From Romanomermis culicivorax (taxonomy: Eukaryota > Nematoda > Enoplea > Mermithida > Mermithidae), in NCBI GenBank assembly GCA_963922205.1, contig CAWUHX010000015.1, positions 496,001 to 560,000 on the forward strand: DNA of 64,000 bases, given 5' to 3'. The notes beneath the pieces are model-generated. The model was not told the DNA's origin, did no database searches, and saw nothing but the letters and a program-made list of their open reading frames with translations. The translations under genes were made by a program, and so were the position numbers. Positions 25,476-38,582 of the stretch are shown one piece after another. The stretch's first letter is position 1. The number at the start of each line of letters is the position of its first letter.

Positions 25476-26564
25476 CATCTTTTCATAGAAACAGTTCGTC
25501 GTGGTTTATTGTCTACTTCTTTAGCCGTTATCTGAACTTATGAGACACTCACGTGCTTCATCTTTTCTCATATCTTTCACATTATATCATAAATTTCCTG
25601 CTACTTTTTTTTATCATGTTGAGTATAACATTCATCGAAATTTATGAAGCGTTCGCTTAGTTTATCGTTCGGATGGTTTATCCTATTACTGTAAGGACTC
25701 GAAAGCCAGTTTAGCGGTGGTGTTCCGAAATGGGTAATTTAGCACACACACACGAACGTAATTTTCTAGAAGTATCATCATCATCACCGCGTGTCACTAA
25801 ACAACTCCTATTGTTAATTCTATTCAATTTTCCAAAAGTTAATTAGATATTGTCGTTAATTAACGATGATACGGTCTTTTCTATTACGTGAGCCCCGCTT
25901 TTCTGGTGTTTAACCTCGGACGAGTTTTCTAAAGATGACTTTCAAATTAAATGACACAGACCGTTTTTTAGGAAAGTTGCATAAACATGCGTCGTGATTG
26001 ATGGTGGACCTTAGATTTTTGGGCATACCTATTGTTGTTGGACGAACTCCAAAAAAGTGGACTTTCCAGGAGTTGATCGCTTTTTTGCATAATTAGTTTC
26101 TGTGAACACTAATTTTCGGCTGCAGATTCTCTACAGTTCCTGCTCTAGTTAATTTATTTTCAGCGGAGGTGTTGAGAAATTAATTTTAGTTGACGTAGTT
26201 TGTCGTGATGGAACCATCTATTTCAGCGCTAGTACAGTAAGCTTATACTTCGTTTTGCAAATCTACTGAGCATTTATCTTAAACTAGCCAAGCTTCGAAC
26301 CTTCGTACTAATCTGCCGGTTCGTGTAATTGACAGTGTTGTGCTCCTAAAATGTTTCATAACTGATCCTCCCAGCAGACCATTTACAGCCAGACACAATC
26401 ACCTTTTGCTAAAAAATCCTGAATTCACGAGGGAGTTTTCGTGGAAGTTCCAGTTTGGCATAAGATACCATCTGGTGTCCTGAAGCGACCTGATCATTTT
26501 AAATTTACGGACTTTCATTGGAAAAGAGCTGCTCGATATAATTCAGAGCTGCATAAATTCAGAC

Positions 26565-26730
26565 GATACTTTGTTGAGACTACTACAGTGCTCACAGCAG
26601 CCACTTCAACTTAGAACTATAGCAACTGTTTAGGAGAGCACCTTTCTCGATGCTCAGTCAGATCTATTGGTTACTGTGTGTGGATGTTAACCGCAACATT
26701 CCGGGATCGAATCCCGAACAGAGCCTAACT
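26565..26730 (+). repeat. tRNA-derived SINE, copy 2
   Basis: Shares the body of the copy at 15335-15500 and keeps a B-box-like GGGATCGAATCCC near 26701-26714; the A box is eroded. Confidence 0.5.
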
Positions 26731-26852
26731 GTTATTTGAAATTCAGAAACGAGAAGAGGTTGAATCAACAACTGAAGAACTGGAGCCAGTTTCATCAGAG
26801 ACTCAACCTCCAGCTGAGCTGCAGCCTAAGCTGTAGCTTAACTTTCTCGAAA

Positions 26853-27745
26853 CTGTTTTTTCCCACCGGCCTATTCCCCAAATGGGGAAAGGGGTCAAAA
26901 TTTTTTCCCTTTTATTTGAGTGTTTTTATTTGAGTGTTTTTGAGCTTTTTCAAACCTTCTGGTGTTTTTAGAGCCATTAATTCATTAAAATTGAGAAAAA
27001 AATTGAAATTTTCGAGTTTGAAGGCTAGTTTACAAGCATTGTGGAACAAATTTTCCAGCAAACTATACAAGAGCATAATGACTTTGAATTAGATGAGAAA
27101 TCGACGGTCAAGTCCTCTATGATGATAAGTGAGAGCCCAAAAAAGATATTAATTTTTCCGGCGCATGGCGCCGGAAGAGTATTGACATTCTGCGACGCTG
27201 GAAAATCAATTTTCCGAACATTTATTTCAAGAATTATAGATTCGAATTTTGTGTTCAAATGTCGTAATTTCTAGAATTTTATTATTTGAAAAATTTTAAA
27301 ACCAGTAATTTATTCGTTATTCGTAAACTCTCATGAACTTGGCCGAAAAGATATGAATTAGAAGGGTAGAAATTTCCGAAAACTACTTCCATGTAGTTTT
27401 TGAATTGATTTTACGTTAGGAAAGGAATAGGAACAGAAAAGGAATAATCGCTTCAAAAAGCTTAGAGACTTGACGTATTGATCTTTATCAAAAAATGTGT
27501 CAAGTAAAAAATACGGATCTTCATTAAAATCAAGATAAAATATTGGAGATCAGCAATTAAAATATGAGATAATACGTTTAAGATGATGAAAACTGTTAAA
27601 GATTAAATGGTGAGTGATGGTAGACACGCTAAAAGCTGCGCCTGATCTAGGTAATAAAATGCACCAAACTGCATCTTTTCTGTATCCAATCCCCAAAATT
27701 TTCTTCCACAAATGGGGAAAGAGCCCAAAATTTTTTTCCCTTTTC
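26853..27745. mobile_element. hAT-like non-autonomous module with GC hairpin core
   Basis: Starts CTGTTTTTTCCCACCGG and is colinear with the element at 49693-50791 and inverted relative to those at 47183 and 48517 (shared blocks such as TTACAAGCATTGTGGAACAA and CCGAAAAGATATGAATTAGA). The GC core CCGGCGCATGGCGCCGG is at 27158-27174. The right boundary is approximate. Confidence 0.6.
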
Positions 27746-27959
27746 CGAATTTTGTTCTTCAAAAATTGTTTATGGGTTAATAATGTAGCATGACTTAGTT
27801 TGAGATGGGCCATTGAAAGCTCTGCATTCGGAATTGGCATCCCAATCCCATCAATTCTTTAGCTAGTGTTAATATAAAGTAGTATATGTCACGCTTAACT
27901 TCAAACCTAGTTTATGCGTAATCTATCCTAGAAAGTGTCAATTTTTGTCCTAGCAGCAG

Positions 27960-28364
27960 CCATGCATGCACATGGTGGGGGGTTTGGGGGTCTGGACCCC
28001 CACAAGGTTTTGATTGATCCCCAGCAGATGTTGCTGACTCCCCAGCAGATTCTGCTCCCCAACATTGATCAGGAAGTTGATGAAGGAAAATGAGAAAGAA
28101 AAGATGAGAAAGACGCCATAAGAATGAAAATGATGCTGTACAGCGTTTTTCTGAACAGAGCATACATAATTCCAAGGGAGTAACATTAAAACCTATAAAA
28201 AAGCAGACCAAGCGAATATTTTCACATATTTGACCGATTTAGATGTAAGCTTTTGGATTGGATGTTAGAAAAATTTTCTTTTGGTAATCAAGAAAGAAAA
28301 AAATTCTATTGAACGCCCTGTCCTGGCTGACCCCCATCAGAATTTCCATGCTGTGCATGTATGG
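27960..28364. mobile_element. MITE with CCATGCATGCACATGG-type ends
   Basis: Left end CCATGCATGCACATGGTGG and right end CCATGCTGTGCATGTATGG are inverted repeats; next to the left end is a G-rich run and next to the right end a C-rich run. No coding capacity. Confidence 0.55.
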
Positions 28365-28722
28365 TAACAGCTAGTTGATATGCGAGCAGTCCAGGTGATG
28401 CTACTTTGTATGCGCTAACCTATATGGGCGTATGGTAAAACTAAGACCGTGCTATGGTAACATCTATCCCAACTTCCAGCGCTCAAAATTCCACGCACTG
28501 ACAAAGTCGTTTTTTCCCAGAACGTTTTTACAGTCAGCAGTCAAACAACTTGCCAAATTTTCTAAAAATAGGCTTACTGGAGTAGAAAACCAGTTGAATG
28601 CGTCAAAAAACTGAACATCAATTGATGCGAGTCCAACTAATTTTTCTTTACTGTATTTCCACGACGATTCATTTTTTTTTCTTTAGACTCCTGGGCAACT
28701 TCCGTCTATCGTTGCAACATTT

Positions 28723-31700
28723 ATGACTTCCGATCCGATGGTAAAAATTTTTAAAAATGAGCGCAATCGTTCTTTGGCCGTCACGATCGTCGTCGTGGCT
28801 TCGGTCACATTGGGCACGGCTTTCGGCATATACAACACATCGGTGGTCAACAATTTGAAACCGGCCGTGGTGCTCGGTTCTAGTGGTCCAGTCGGAAACT
28901 TTGGGGAAAATTTTTCCACCACTAATTCTACAGCTTCAGCGAGCAATAGCACGCTATTGGACGACTATGGTGGCTTAAGGAGCCGGGGGCCGTCCGAAAC
29001 GACTTGGTCGCTTTTAGTGGCCGCCTTCAGTATCGGCAGCGGTTTGAGCACTTTGGTGGCGCCCGTCGTAGCAGAAAGGGCCGGTCGTAGAACTGGCCTG
29101 TTGCTCAGCGCCCTGTTGAATATCGCCGGCGGCGTCATGTGCGCCCTCTACCATTTGTGGTTCGAATTGGCCATCCTAGGCCGATTCTTCATCGGAGCGG
29201 CGTTTGGCGTCGGCGTACCCTTGGCGGCCATGTTCGTGACTGAAATTGCGCCCACTAAATTGCGAGGCGCCTGCAATGCGGCCATACAAGCCGGAGCGGC
29301 GACGGGTGACGCGCTGGGCATGACTTTGTCGTTGCCGCAAATTTTAGGCACGAATCAATATTCGAATTTGGCTTTAGGTTAGTCAGGACTCGAGCTGATA
29401 AAATTATAATGATGATGATTAGAGAACACAAAAAATGCTAATCATGGGACTGAAGTTCGTCATTCAGCGATAACTCAAAGAACTGAACACTTATTGCCTT
29501 ATACGATTTGGCCCAAAAAGTCCAAATGAAAGGCTTGTAGTGAGCTTCCTAAACAAAGCTGTGACAAGGATAAGTCTAGATAGACGCCGGGAGGAACATA
29601 ATAATGGTTTACTTTACATCAATTTATGCAGTAGGATAGATAGATACAGTAAGATTATGAAAAATGAATGAAAAGGAAATGCTGCGTCCGAACATGAATG
29701 CAAACACGGTCACCCCACAGAGTTCACTCGAAAATCTGAATCGACTTGAAGGACAGCAAAATGCCCAGGCCGTTATCCAGTGTCCCAGAACAACTACATG
29801 GCCCACTTTTGACAGAACGGCTCAGCGATAGTCGAATAGAATATTCAGAACAATGCGAAATGTTTCAGTAGGTTCGAAAAAAGTGCCCATCGGTCCTTGT
29901 CACAAGTCAAAACATCTTCCCTACAGTTTATATCTTCTCGATTGACCGTTATCGACAACGCTGGTCATTTAATGTCCACTAACCGATCACTCATGGTTGA
30001 TCACTCGAAAAACAGAACGCGCTATAGACGCACACTCATATCGTTGATCAGTATACAATTTCTGTTATTCAGGAATGACCTAGAACTGACCTGAAGTCTG
30101 AAAAGTACACAATAATGGGACTAAAGTCTGTCATTCGGGAATAACCTAGAACTGACCTGAAAATCTTGTATAGTCGGCCAACATACAGTGCTCAGATTTT
30201 GTTCACCGGTCATTTTGCGTAGTAATTTCATACACATGGTTACACACTCTGAGCTATTTCACAGAAAAGTGTTTGGTGTTAGTTTATACCTTATCACTTG
30301 AAAATCAAATTGCCAACAGTATTCTGCTATTCTCATTTAAACTTCAAAAGAAAAAGGCCACATCATGAATAAAAATTGATCAGACTAGTCAGTAAACGCC
30401 AAGTTTCTGAGCTGCAATCGTTAGTTTTCAGAATCACGGGCAAGATTAATAAAATGTTCATCTTTTCGAAATTATCTTTGCTACTCCCTTTGATGATAAT
30501 CTGAGAAATGCGAGTTGAAAACAAATTGGTTTTATCAATAATAACGGAGACGTCGACGGTATTTTGTTCCAAATTTGTCGATTCTTCCGGAGAAACCGAT
30601 AAACTTAATGGTATCACATTGTGATACCGATCAGAGGTTAACGACAAACAAAATTATTATATAACAGTCTTATAGCACATTTAGTTTAAAATGATAAATG
30701 GAGCGGAAACCAAAAAAAGTAGGCTCAACTTGGTACGTACTTTTCATGTGGTGGAAAACTTAAAACTGCAGAAAAACGCCAAATTTCTTCACGAAAATGG
30801 TAAAGACCATAATAGTTTTTCCGTATTGAACCTCATCGGTTCATTTCAAAATAAACGGTTTATTCTTTCATCGGTTCATTTCAAAATGAAAGAATTATGG
30901 TTGCTTTGCGCTCATCTACAGTAATCCATTAGTTTTGAATCAATTTTTGGATTGAGATCAGTGTAATATGCGTCTAATTTTACGATGAAGCGCAGTCTAA
31001 TGTTGACTTGTGATCATTTCAAAATTAATGGAGTATGGAACAACTTTGCTCTGCTCAGATTACTGTGATGTAGACATGGTCATAAATTGCTGTAATGAAA
31101 AGACTGTGCGACGGTGTTGGTTATCGCTATAATTTGTTTTTATTGGAATACTTATAAATTGCAGAAGTGGAAAGCAAGTACTATTTTATATTTCTAGAAG
31201 TCCCATATGACTGAAACTTCGCGGGTATACTCAATTAATTGGTATCAATTTTTGAATGAAATATCTTATTGTAAAGCTGTATGCAAATGATTTTGAAAAC
31301 AATTTTTGTTATTTTTCAATTTGGAAGCATTTTATAGAAAACAAATTATAATTATATGTGCGAGATTTATTGGCGTCTGTAATACTATAACCCATTTACG
31401 TTGAAATGGAAAATGCAGTGAACCGATGAAAGTAAGTTCACTTCGGAAAAATTAATAAGCATATTACTGTAACCAATGAGAAAAACTTTTTCGTCCATCA
31501 GCGACAAACAGACCGACTGAAAATTTTCTTGAGTAATCTGGTCAAATGTAGTTGGGTGAACTATAGTTCATTTACTTCAAAATGACAGACACAACGATAA
31601 CCACAGAACGATCGGGCTGCTTATGCACTTTTGATTTCGGTAGAACTACGTTTGACACCTTAGTTTTACTCGAGAAATTTCAACCATTTAGCGAGAAATT

Positions 31701-34605
31701 ATCAGCAGTTCTGCTTACTGTCCATGGAGGAGAAATTTTCTTTACACATTACAGTAATGTTTATCTTTTTTTCCGGGTTGAACTTGCTTTCGTGGGATCG
31801 GTGCATGGATCATTTTAAAATGCATGGAGTATAACAATGTTTAGTAAAAATCTGTAACTTGTTATCCCAGGCTTCACAACGATTACATCTTTCGTAATGT
31901 TGATAGTGGTCACTTTCGCCCACGAATCGCCCCGAGCTCTCATTTTATCGGCCAACGACGAAAAACGAGGTCTTAAATCTTTGGAATTCTATTTGGGTAA
32001 AGAAGAAGCGAAAAAAACGTTCGGTTCTTTGTTGGTCGAAAAACGGAATCGAAAAGAAAAGTTGTCGCTAAAAAACGCCTTACAACTTTTTCGTCGAGCG
32101 CCTGTTAAAGCGTTGGCGATGGCAGCGATTGCCCTGACCGTCCAAATATTGAGCGGTGTTTCGGTAATCATGGGATTTTCGACAGATATTTTCTTGGCCA
32201 ACGGGCTATCTTTGGATGCGGCGACTAGATCGACGCTGGTTTTGGGTACGTTTCTACTGTTCTATGAATATGCATGGCCAAGTTCTACTCATTTATCTTT
32301 CCAAAGTGCCGCCTATTTATAGTCTATATTTCGTGAAATGCTTATAAATTAAAAAATGAATCAAATGAAGGTTGACTTGAAAGTTCTTTACACAAAGCTT
32401 CTGCTGTTAAATTTTTCTCTAAAAAAATTTCCTAGGTTCAGCTGGATAACCGTACAAATTTTGAGCTTTTTATGAAGTATGATTTGACAGAAAATAACAA
32501 AAATATGAAAAAGACTTCAGTTTCAAGTATCCTAAATTTTCACTTGATATACTATTAGTTTACTCTAAAGACCACATGACCAAAACTGTCTCGTTTGTCC
32601 ATCTTTGACGAGACTTTTCACTCGGTCCTCCTTTTCTAATTATCGATCAATCAAGTAAGTCTGTCTCATAGTGATGAATATTTCCTACATTTTAAAGCAA
32701 TCCAAACTGTGCTAGTATTAGTGTACTGCTCATGACACAAGAAAAATGATGCAAAATTATATATAACAACGCAAATTCTTCACTGACAGATATTATTCTT
32801 ACCGAGATTTTTGCTTCACCTCCAGTATCACGACTACAAACATTTGCACCGATCGTATTTAATAAAATCCTGCATTGACAAAGTGATTTTCAACTATATT
32901 AGAACTGTTTGCTATGTTTCGAATAGAAAGTTTGTTTTTTTAAATAAAATGCCTCCCAATTGAAAAATAGCAAAATTGGTGCTTTCTTCAAAATGGTTTA
33001 CTAATATGTTACGCAAAAATTGCTAGTGTGATAAAAATCCTTCGCTCAAAGCTTTTACTGTAGAATTTTTTACTCAAAATATTGTCGAGTATGCTCACAA
33101 CTTTCGAGTTCTGTAATTATTTATCCGAAAATTTCAAAAATATGAATTATAGAAGCTTTTCGAGAAAAACAGACTAACGTTGATCATGTGAATGAGAGTT
33201 GTAGTGTAAATAGAATCCTCTAAGAAAAAGTGTGCTCGAACTAATGTCAAATGATGGCAGCATGTGAATCAATCCTGCTCCGATTAAAACAACTATCGTC
33301 TATACGGACCGAGTGGCAGAAAACTTCATCTTTCAAGTGCAGAGTTATTGATGACTTCAAATTCTCACAAAATCAGTTCTGAATTTCAAACATTTTGGAT
33401 CAATTGGTCTCGGCTTTTATATGTGGCTTAGTTATTGACGTAGACTTTGTTTAATTCATGTTTATTGTTTGACTTCTATTGCTAAATATCATTTTCTTCA
33501 AACTTTTTATCCATCATATTTTGGTATAGTTTGTATCCACCAGAAAGAGTGGACATTCATTTTTAGGTTGACTCTCTACTAATCGCGAGCATTCAACGCT
33601 CTTATCAGAACATTCGTAGATCAGAATTACAGTCAGTTGCTGCTATAGTTCATTTAATTTAAAATGATAGACGCAGCGAAAGGCTAGCTACATTGTGACC
33701 CCCTCAAGATTTGCCAATATATGCATGACACTGGATTAGCCGCGGGAACCCCGTTTGCTCGATAAAACACTGAAATAGGTAAATTTTTTGGTAGAAAATG
33801 ATCATTTTTGAACGAAAAATGGTCGAAAATTTAAATTTTTTTCGGCGTTTCGCTCCATTAATACATATTTTCATGATTTTTAGACAAAAATTATATTTTT
33901 TGACTTCGGACTTTTTAGGCGCAAAATTCGCAATTTTTTTTCTCAATGATTCCTTAAAATTTTTGGCAGTTGATGACCCCACCCACAATAAGTCGCTTCT
34001 ACAGTCGAAACAATTTTTGAAAAAATGATTGTATATCTCATGCTGTAGGAAAGAACTGATTGTCAGTCCACACACACGAAGCTAAGAATCTTTGCTCTCA
34101 CAACGGATACTATTTAATTTATGTTTGTGTAGGCTTCTGCAACTTCGTTACGTCTTTCATATCGGTCAGACTTATCGAGCGTTTGGGTCGTCGCCGTTTA
34201 CTACTCATCGGGTTGATTGGAACCACGCTAGCCACGTGGTCGTTCACGGGTTTCTCGCTTGTCTTTTCCTACAACAACGACCGGTTGCCACCGGCCTTCG
34301 CATATTCCATGGTGGCGTCTTTGGCCCTATATTCTTTGAGTTATTCGTTCCTGAGCGCCGCAGGTTCGACCATTGCGGCCGAAGTTTGCGATCAAAGTTA
34401 CCGTTCCATAGCTTTATCGTTCGGCTATTTTGTTGCCTTGATGGTCAGCACGCTAACAGTGATGACCTACGAGCCAATCAAAACTAATTTGGGCTTGAGT
34501 TGGGTGTTGTTGCCCTTCTCTTCTTTAGCTTTGCCTTTAATCATTGCTTTATATGTTTGCATATCAGAGACGAGCGGGGTAGATTTGGAAAAAATCAGGG
34601 TTTAG
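28723..34605 (+). CDS. Facilitated glucose transporter-like MFS sugar carrier (SLC2 family)
   Basis: Exons 28723-29377, 31871-32245 and 34133-34605 (both introns phase 1, each splitting a Gly codon) give 500 residues, the usual SLC2 length, with about 12 hydrophobic segments. SLC2 landmarks: FGIYNTSVVN in TM1; a first extracellular loop with three N-glycosylation sequons (NFS, NST, NST); AGRRTG in loop 2-3; GRFFIG with VTEIAPTKLRGA in TM4-loop 4-5; HESPR in loop 6-7 where the family has PESPR; VQILSG in TM7 where the family has QQLSG; ERLGRRRLL in loop 8-9; AEVCDQSYR in loop 10-11; SETSGVDLEKI at the end where PETKG is usual. The ATG chosen is the first after a splice-like TTTAG at 28686; the frame is open back to that site. 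Exact substrate is unknown. Confidence 0.92.
31130..31352 (+). repeat. MITE family A copy
   Basis: In transporter intron 1. GGAAAGCAAGTACTATTTTA and TTTGGAAGCATTTTATAGAA blocks. Confidence 0.6.
32322..32550 (-). repeat. MITE family A copy
   Basis: TAGTCTATATTTCGTGAAAT start and 'cttctgctgttaaatttttc' interior; in transporter intron 2. Confidence 0.55.
32930..33176 (-). repeat. MITE family A copy
   Basis: GTTTGTTTTTTTAAATAAAA start, AAGCTTTTACTGTAGAATTT interior, AGCTTTTCGAGAAAAACAGA end; full length. Confidence 0.6.
33695..34030. repeat. Relative of the 38.6/42.1-kb MITE family
   Basis: TTTTTGAACGAAAAATGGTC, TTCGGCGTTTCGCTCCATTA and TTGACTTCGGACTTTTTAGG correspond to blocks in the elements at 38583 and 42138; ends are degraded. 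It lies just before the last transporter exon. Confidence 0.5.
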
Positions 34606-34873
34606 TAGTGTATCGAATTGATCTATAGACAATCAGATTCCATATTTTGACGTAACACTTTTATGTAGGAAGGGAATTACGCTTTAAATTTGCGAATGTA
34701 TATATTGTCGGGCGTATTGTAGTTTTTTATTGAAAATTTAACGAAGTTTTGCTGAAGTTATGCGCATATTCTAAAGGCTCGACTGCAAAAATTGCCCAGA
34801 TCACGGCATGCGAGTTCTCGCTGATCGGTAGACAGTGTCTCCTATCTTTCCAACTTGGGAAACGCCATTTTTG

Positions 34874-34879
34874 AATAAA
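34874..34879 (+). terminator. Candidate poly(A) signal of the sugar transporter
   Basis: First AATAAA after the stop, about 270 nt downstream. Confidence 0.4.
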
Positions 34880-35407
34880 AATTGCAGTGGCTATACTGTG
34901 TTTATTTTCAAATGATCTTCGAATACAAAGAAATTCGCTGGCATGTTACAATCAATCTGAGAAAAAAGAGCATGCGGAGGATAATTTGAAAATGGTGAAC
35001 TTTTGTATCACACAATATTCTACGGAATACGAGTAGGGCCACTGAAAAAAATCGTTGCCACTTGAAAAGGAAATCGTTGCCTTCGAACGTAATGCACAAC
35101 ATTTTTTCAAGAAGCACGGCAAAAATTTCAAGATGCATGGAAAAAATCAAGATGTAAAAGTTTTTCGATCTTCGATTTTCTTTTCAAGTCCATCGCAATT
35201 TTTTTCAAGTGCACCTCATTTTTTCAAGATAATCTTGAAACAAAGCAAGATCTCCTCTTGAAAAAAATTAAGATTCCTCTTGAAAATAAATCAAAAAATA
35301 GACGGTACATCAAAAAATAAAGATTTCTAAATCAGCCAATCAAGGGCGGTTGCTCCGCCTCCTAAATTTATATATATACCACAAAAATATATCAGGAGTT
35401 CCTGAGT

Positions 35408-37348
35408 CAGGGCCGTTCCTAGGGTTTTAGCGGCCCTGGGCGAACTCAAGTTTAGCGGTACTAAATTTTTTCAATAATTATTCGACACCCCGCCATTTTT
35501 AGGTAATAAATGATTCACTACTTTACATACATTAGTATATCCAAAAACGGTACATAATCTCATTATTACAAGATTTAATTCATTAAAAATAACGCTTATG
35601 AACCGGTTGAATGACAACTCTGGTGTTGTCATAATAAACGACATTACACAGTATGTAACTTGTATGTAATGCAACATCTGCTTATAACACTTAAATAAAG
35701 GTGTCCAAAGGTTTTTCCAAATGAAATTCTGACTTTTCCAGGTTTTCCAGGTCTTTTTTCCAGAATTTACTGTTTTTTCCGGAGAAAAATTCAATAATTA
35801 CACTACCAGGCGAAACTAACCCGCAAAAATTTGCGTCCGAGACGCGTCCTGGACGCGTCTTTTTTGGCAGCACAAAGAAAACTTTCATCCTTCTTGATAA
35901 TTGACATTCATGCAAAAACTGTCAATCATGGTTTTTTCATAATGTGTAGTGGATATGCACTTTGCTTTGACCTACAGTATGACAACATTTGACCTTTTGT
36001 TTATATCTGGTAAATAATGTGTGCTTTCTATAGGGAGGTAAGAAGGGAGCATCAGCAAATTCTTTGGCTTTTTGTGACACAAGCACATGGCCTGTCAATT
36101 TTATTGTCGGCATAGTGTGCTGATCGCGTCCTGGGTGCGTCCCGGACGCGACCGGCATAGACGGTTAGTTCCGGACGCGTCCTGGATGCGACCGGCATAG
36201 ACGCCTGGTAGTGTACTACGTAAAATGGTAGGAATGACAGAGACCTGAACAATGTGCTGAGATAATGCTGTCAACAAACTACAAGACTAAAATCATCGAC
36301 TAGAAATCAACTTTTTTTGCCACTATTGGCACAAAAAGTGCAATGTAGAAAAAACAGATGCTTTACAGAATTATGGAATGTGTGTGCTAGGATGCAGATT
36401 CCATAATTGTGTAAACTGTAAAGCACTCAGTTTTTCCCAAATGGGAACGATATTTTAAAACACGTTTCTGCTCAAAGAAGCTTATGTAGCTGTTGTTTGC
36501 GTACAAGTTAGAATGATTAATACTTATTAGTGACATTAGCGTTTTGAGTGGTGTACTCATATGTACATCAAGGAAGGTTTTAGTACCTGTTTTATTTCTA
36601 ATCTACGTAAATTTTATGTATCTAAAACGTAATGTAATCCGAATCTAGTGATTAAATATTCATCAAAATTTCAACTAAATCTGTCATTAACTAACGGTTC
36701 ACAAAGTACAAAAATGTTCCTCAAAGCGTGTCATAAACTGGAGAGAATCGCTATTCTGGAACTATATTGTCATCATGCGGTCGACCACCAGATCAGGAAA
36801 CAACTTGAAATTAAAAGTGATGCCGAGAAAATTATCTTTTGTAAGCAGGAAAGTCAACATTTGAAAGAAAACCCGTCTCACATATAGTTTTCGTCAGTAA
36901 TGATCGAGTATTTAAAGCTTACAAAAAAATTATTCAGGACAAATATTAACTCATTAGCCTTTTTGACCGTGCACAGCAAAATATGAAATTCTGATATGAA
37001 ATGTATAGTATGTGATTTAGTTGTAAACCGCCCACTATTGGCCTTTTTCATTTAGTTTTGTTCCTTTTTGTAATGCTGCTATAATAATATGATTCTTATT
37101 TTAAAAACATTTTTTCAATGCACTATAACTAACATGGAAGATTCTTAAAATCAAAGAAAATATAATTTTCTGAAACTCGTTTTAATTTCATCATGTACAA
37201 AAAATGTTTACGGAAATTTTGTAATGTTTGCATACAAAAATGGACAATTTTATTAAGGGTCGCTAAAAAGGCATTCTGCAAGCATACAATAGAAAATTTT
37301 CAGCGGCCCTGGGCGGCCGCCCAGTTCGCCCCCCTAAGAACGGCCCTA
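35408..37348. mobile_element. hAT-type element with 8-bp target duplication
   Basis: Starts CAGGGCCGTTCCTAGGG and ends CCCCTAAGAACGGCCCTA; flanks TCCTGAGT (35400-35407) and TCCTGGGT (37349-37356) match at 7 of 8 bases, as expected of hAT insertions. 1.9 kb including the nested MITE; no transposase recognised, so probably non-autonomous. Confidence 0.8.
35802..36214. mobile_element. MITE with CACTACCAGGCG ends, nested in the hAT element
   Basis: Terminal repeats CACTACCAGGCG and CGCCTGGTAGTG, flanked by TA on each side. Subterminal GGACGCGTCC motifs recur near both ends (35840-35860 and 36120-36190). Non-coding. Confidence 0.75.
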
Positions 37349-38582
37349 TCCTGGGTACGTATAGAATGCCTGCTGAGAAACACGATAAAGAAATGAAAAT
37401 TTGGATCATTTTTTGAAATTACTTCGTTTTGAGTGAAAAACAAACATTTCTGACGTTCTTCTGAAAAATCTCGAACAACAATTTTTTTGAAAAACCATTA
37501 GGTCCATTGGCTTCCTGTGCAAAACAATTTCCCCCTTAGACTAAGGACGCAGAATCAGGAGCGCCCTCCGCCCATCAAGCCCTGACTTCAGAAATCCATT
37601 TTGAAGGGTTCCGGTGTATAGAGGCGGAGCAACGCACTTGACTGGCCAGTTTCATAAATTTAATCCTATGATTTGCTGCCTATCTTGATTTTTTTCAAAA
37701 CTTTTTTTACATGGTAACGGATTTTTTTCAAGTGGCCCTTCTCATATTCCGTATTTATTCGATGAAGAATTTTTGCGATTGATTTTAAGACAGCTATCGA
37801 AATTTTCATCATGATGCTGTGGAACTTGACAGGATCAAGGGTTGCCCGAAAACGGCGAACAAAGTTGGTCAAAAATTAAAACTACTTCCATATCGTATCT
37901 GAAACATCGAATAAATGGAATGTTTCTAATTGGTATCATGAATTTGAATTTTACATAATTTCGACAAGATCAAAATTTGTTAACGAAAAAATCAGCTGCC
38001 GTATGCGAGAACGCTACGGACATAAATTTTGATATTTCAGTTGCCGAATCACGGTCGAAATGATCATCTTTCAGAACATAATTATTTCATCGAAATTCTT
38101 GTGAAAACTTCAAGAACTAATTCAGAAATTGTCGTACAAATAAAATATTTAATTCTAAAATTTGGCAATTATTATACAATGCACGATAAAAATAAATTAT
38201 AAAATCTGACGCAATTCTCGCCAAACAAGAGCAACAGCATAAAAACGCAAATTTTGCTATTTTGGATTGAAACCATGTGTCGTCAATTCGTAATAATGCT
38301 AAGGAAATTGATCGGAAGGTGGTCTTAATTTCTTAATAATTTCCTAAAAATTGAATAAAAGTTTGGTTTGCGACCATACATGCACGGCACAGAACTCGTG
38401 AGCTCGAAAATTTTCATTTTTGATGATGAAGGAAAGGGCATCTGTCGCCCAAGCAACATATTCTTCAACCTATAGATTAGTGAAATACGTAAAACACTCG
38501 CTAGATCAGCACGCTCTAATGTTACTTCTGCGTTGTTTGGAAAAATCGTTAAAATACAGCATTATTTGAAATCTTATGACTA

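Larger units (their letters stand above)
20501..28682. other. 8-kb stretch without a recognised gene
   Basis: Between the UBE2K-like gene and the sugar transporter I find no exon with recognisable homology on either strand. It contains several MITE family A copies, an (ACT)n microsatellite, a SINE copy, one GC-hairpin hAT-like module and a CATGCATGCACATGG-ended element. The 5' untranslated exon(s) of the transporter may lie in its right part. Confidence 0.6.
35021..37753. mobile_element. Outer element of a three-level nested insertion
   Basis: Left end TACGGAATACGAGTAGGGCC and right end GGCCCTTCTCATATTCCGTA are inverted repeats, extended by TTTTTTTC-rich stretches. After removing the inner insertion (35408-37348) about 0.8 kb of AT-rich, non-coding sequence remains. 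Confidence 0.65.
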
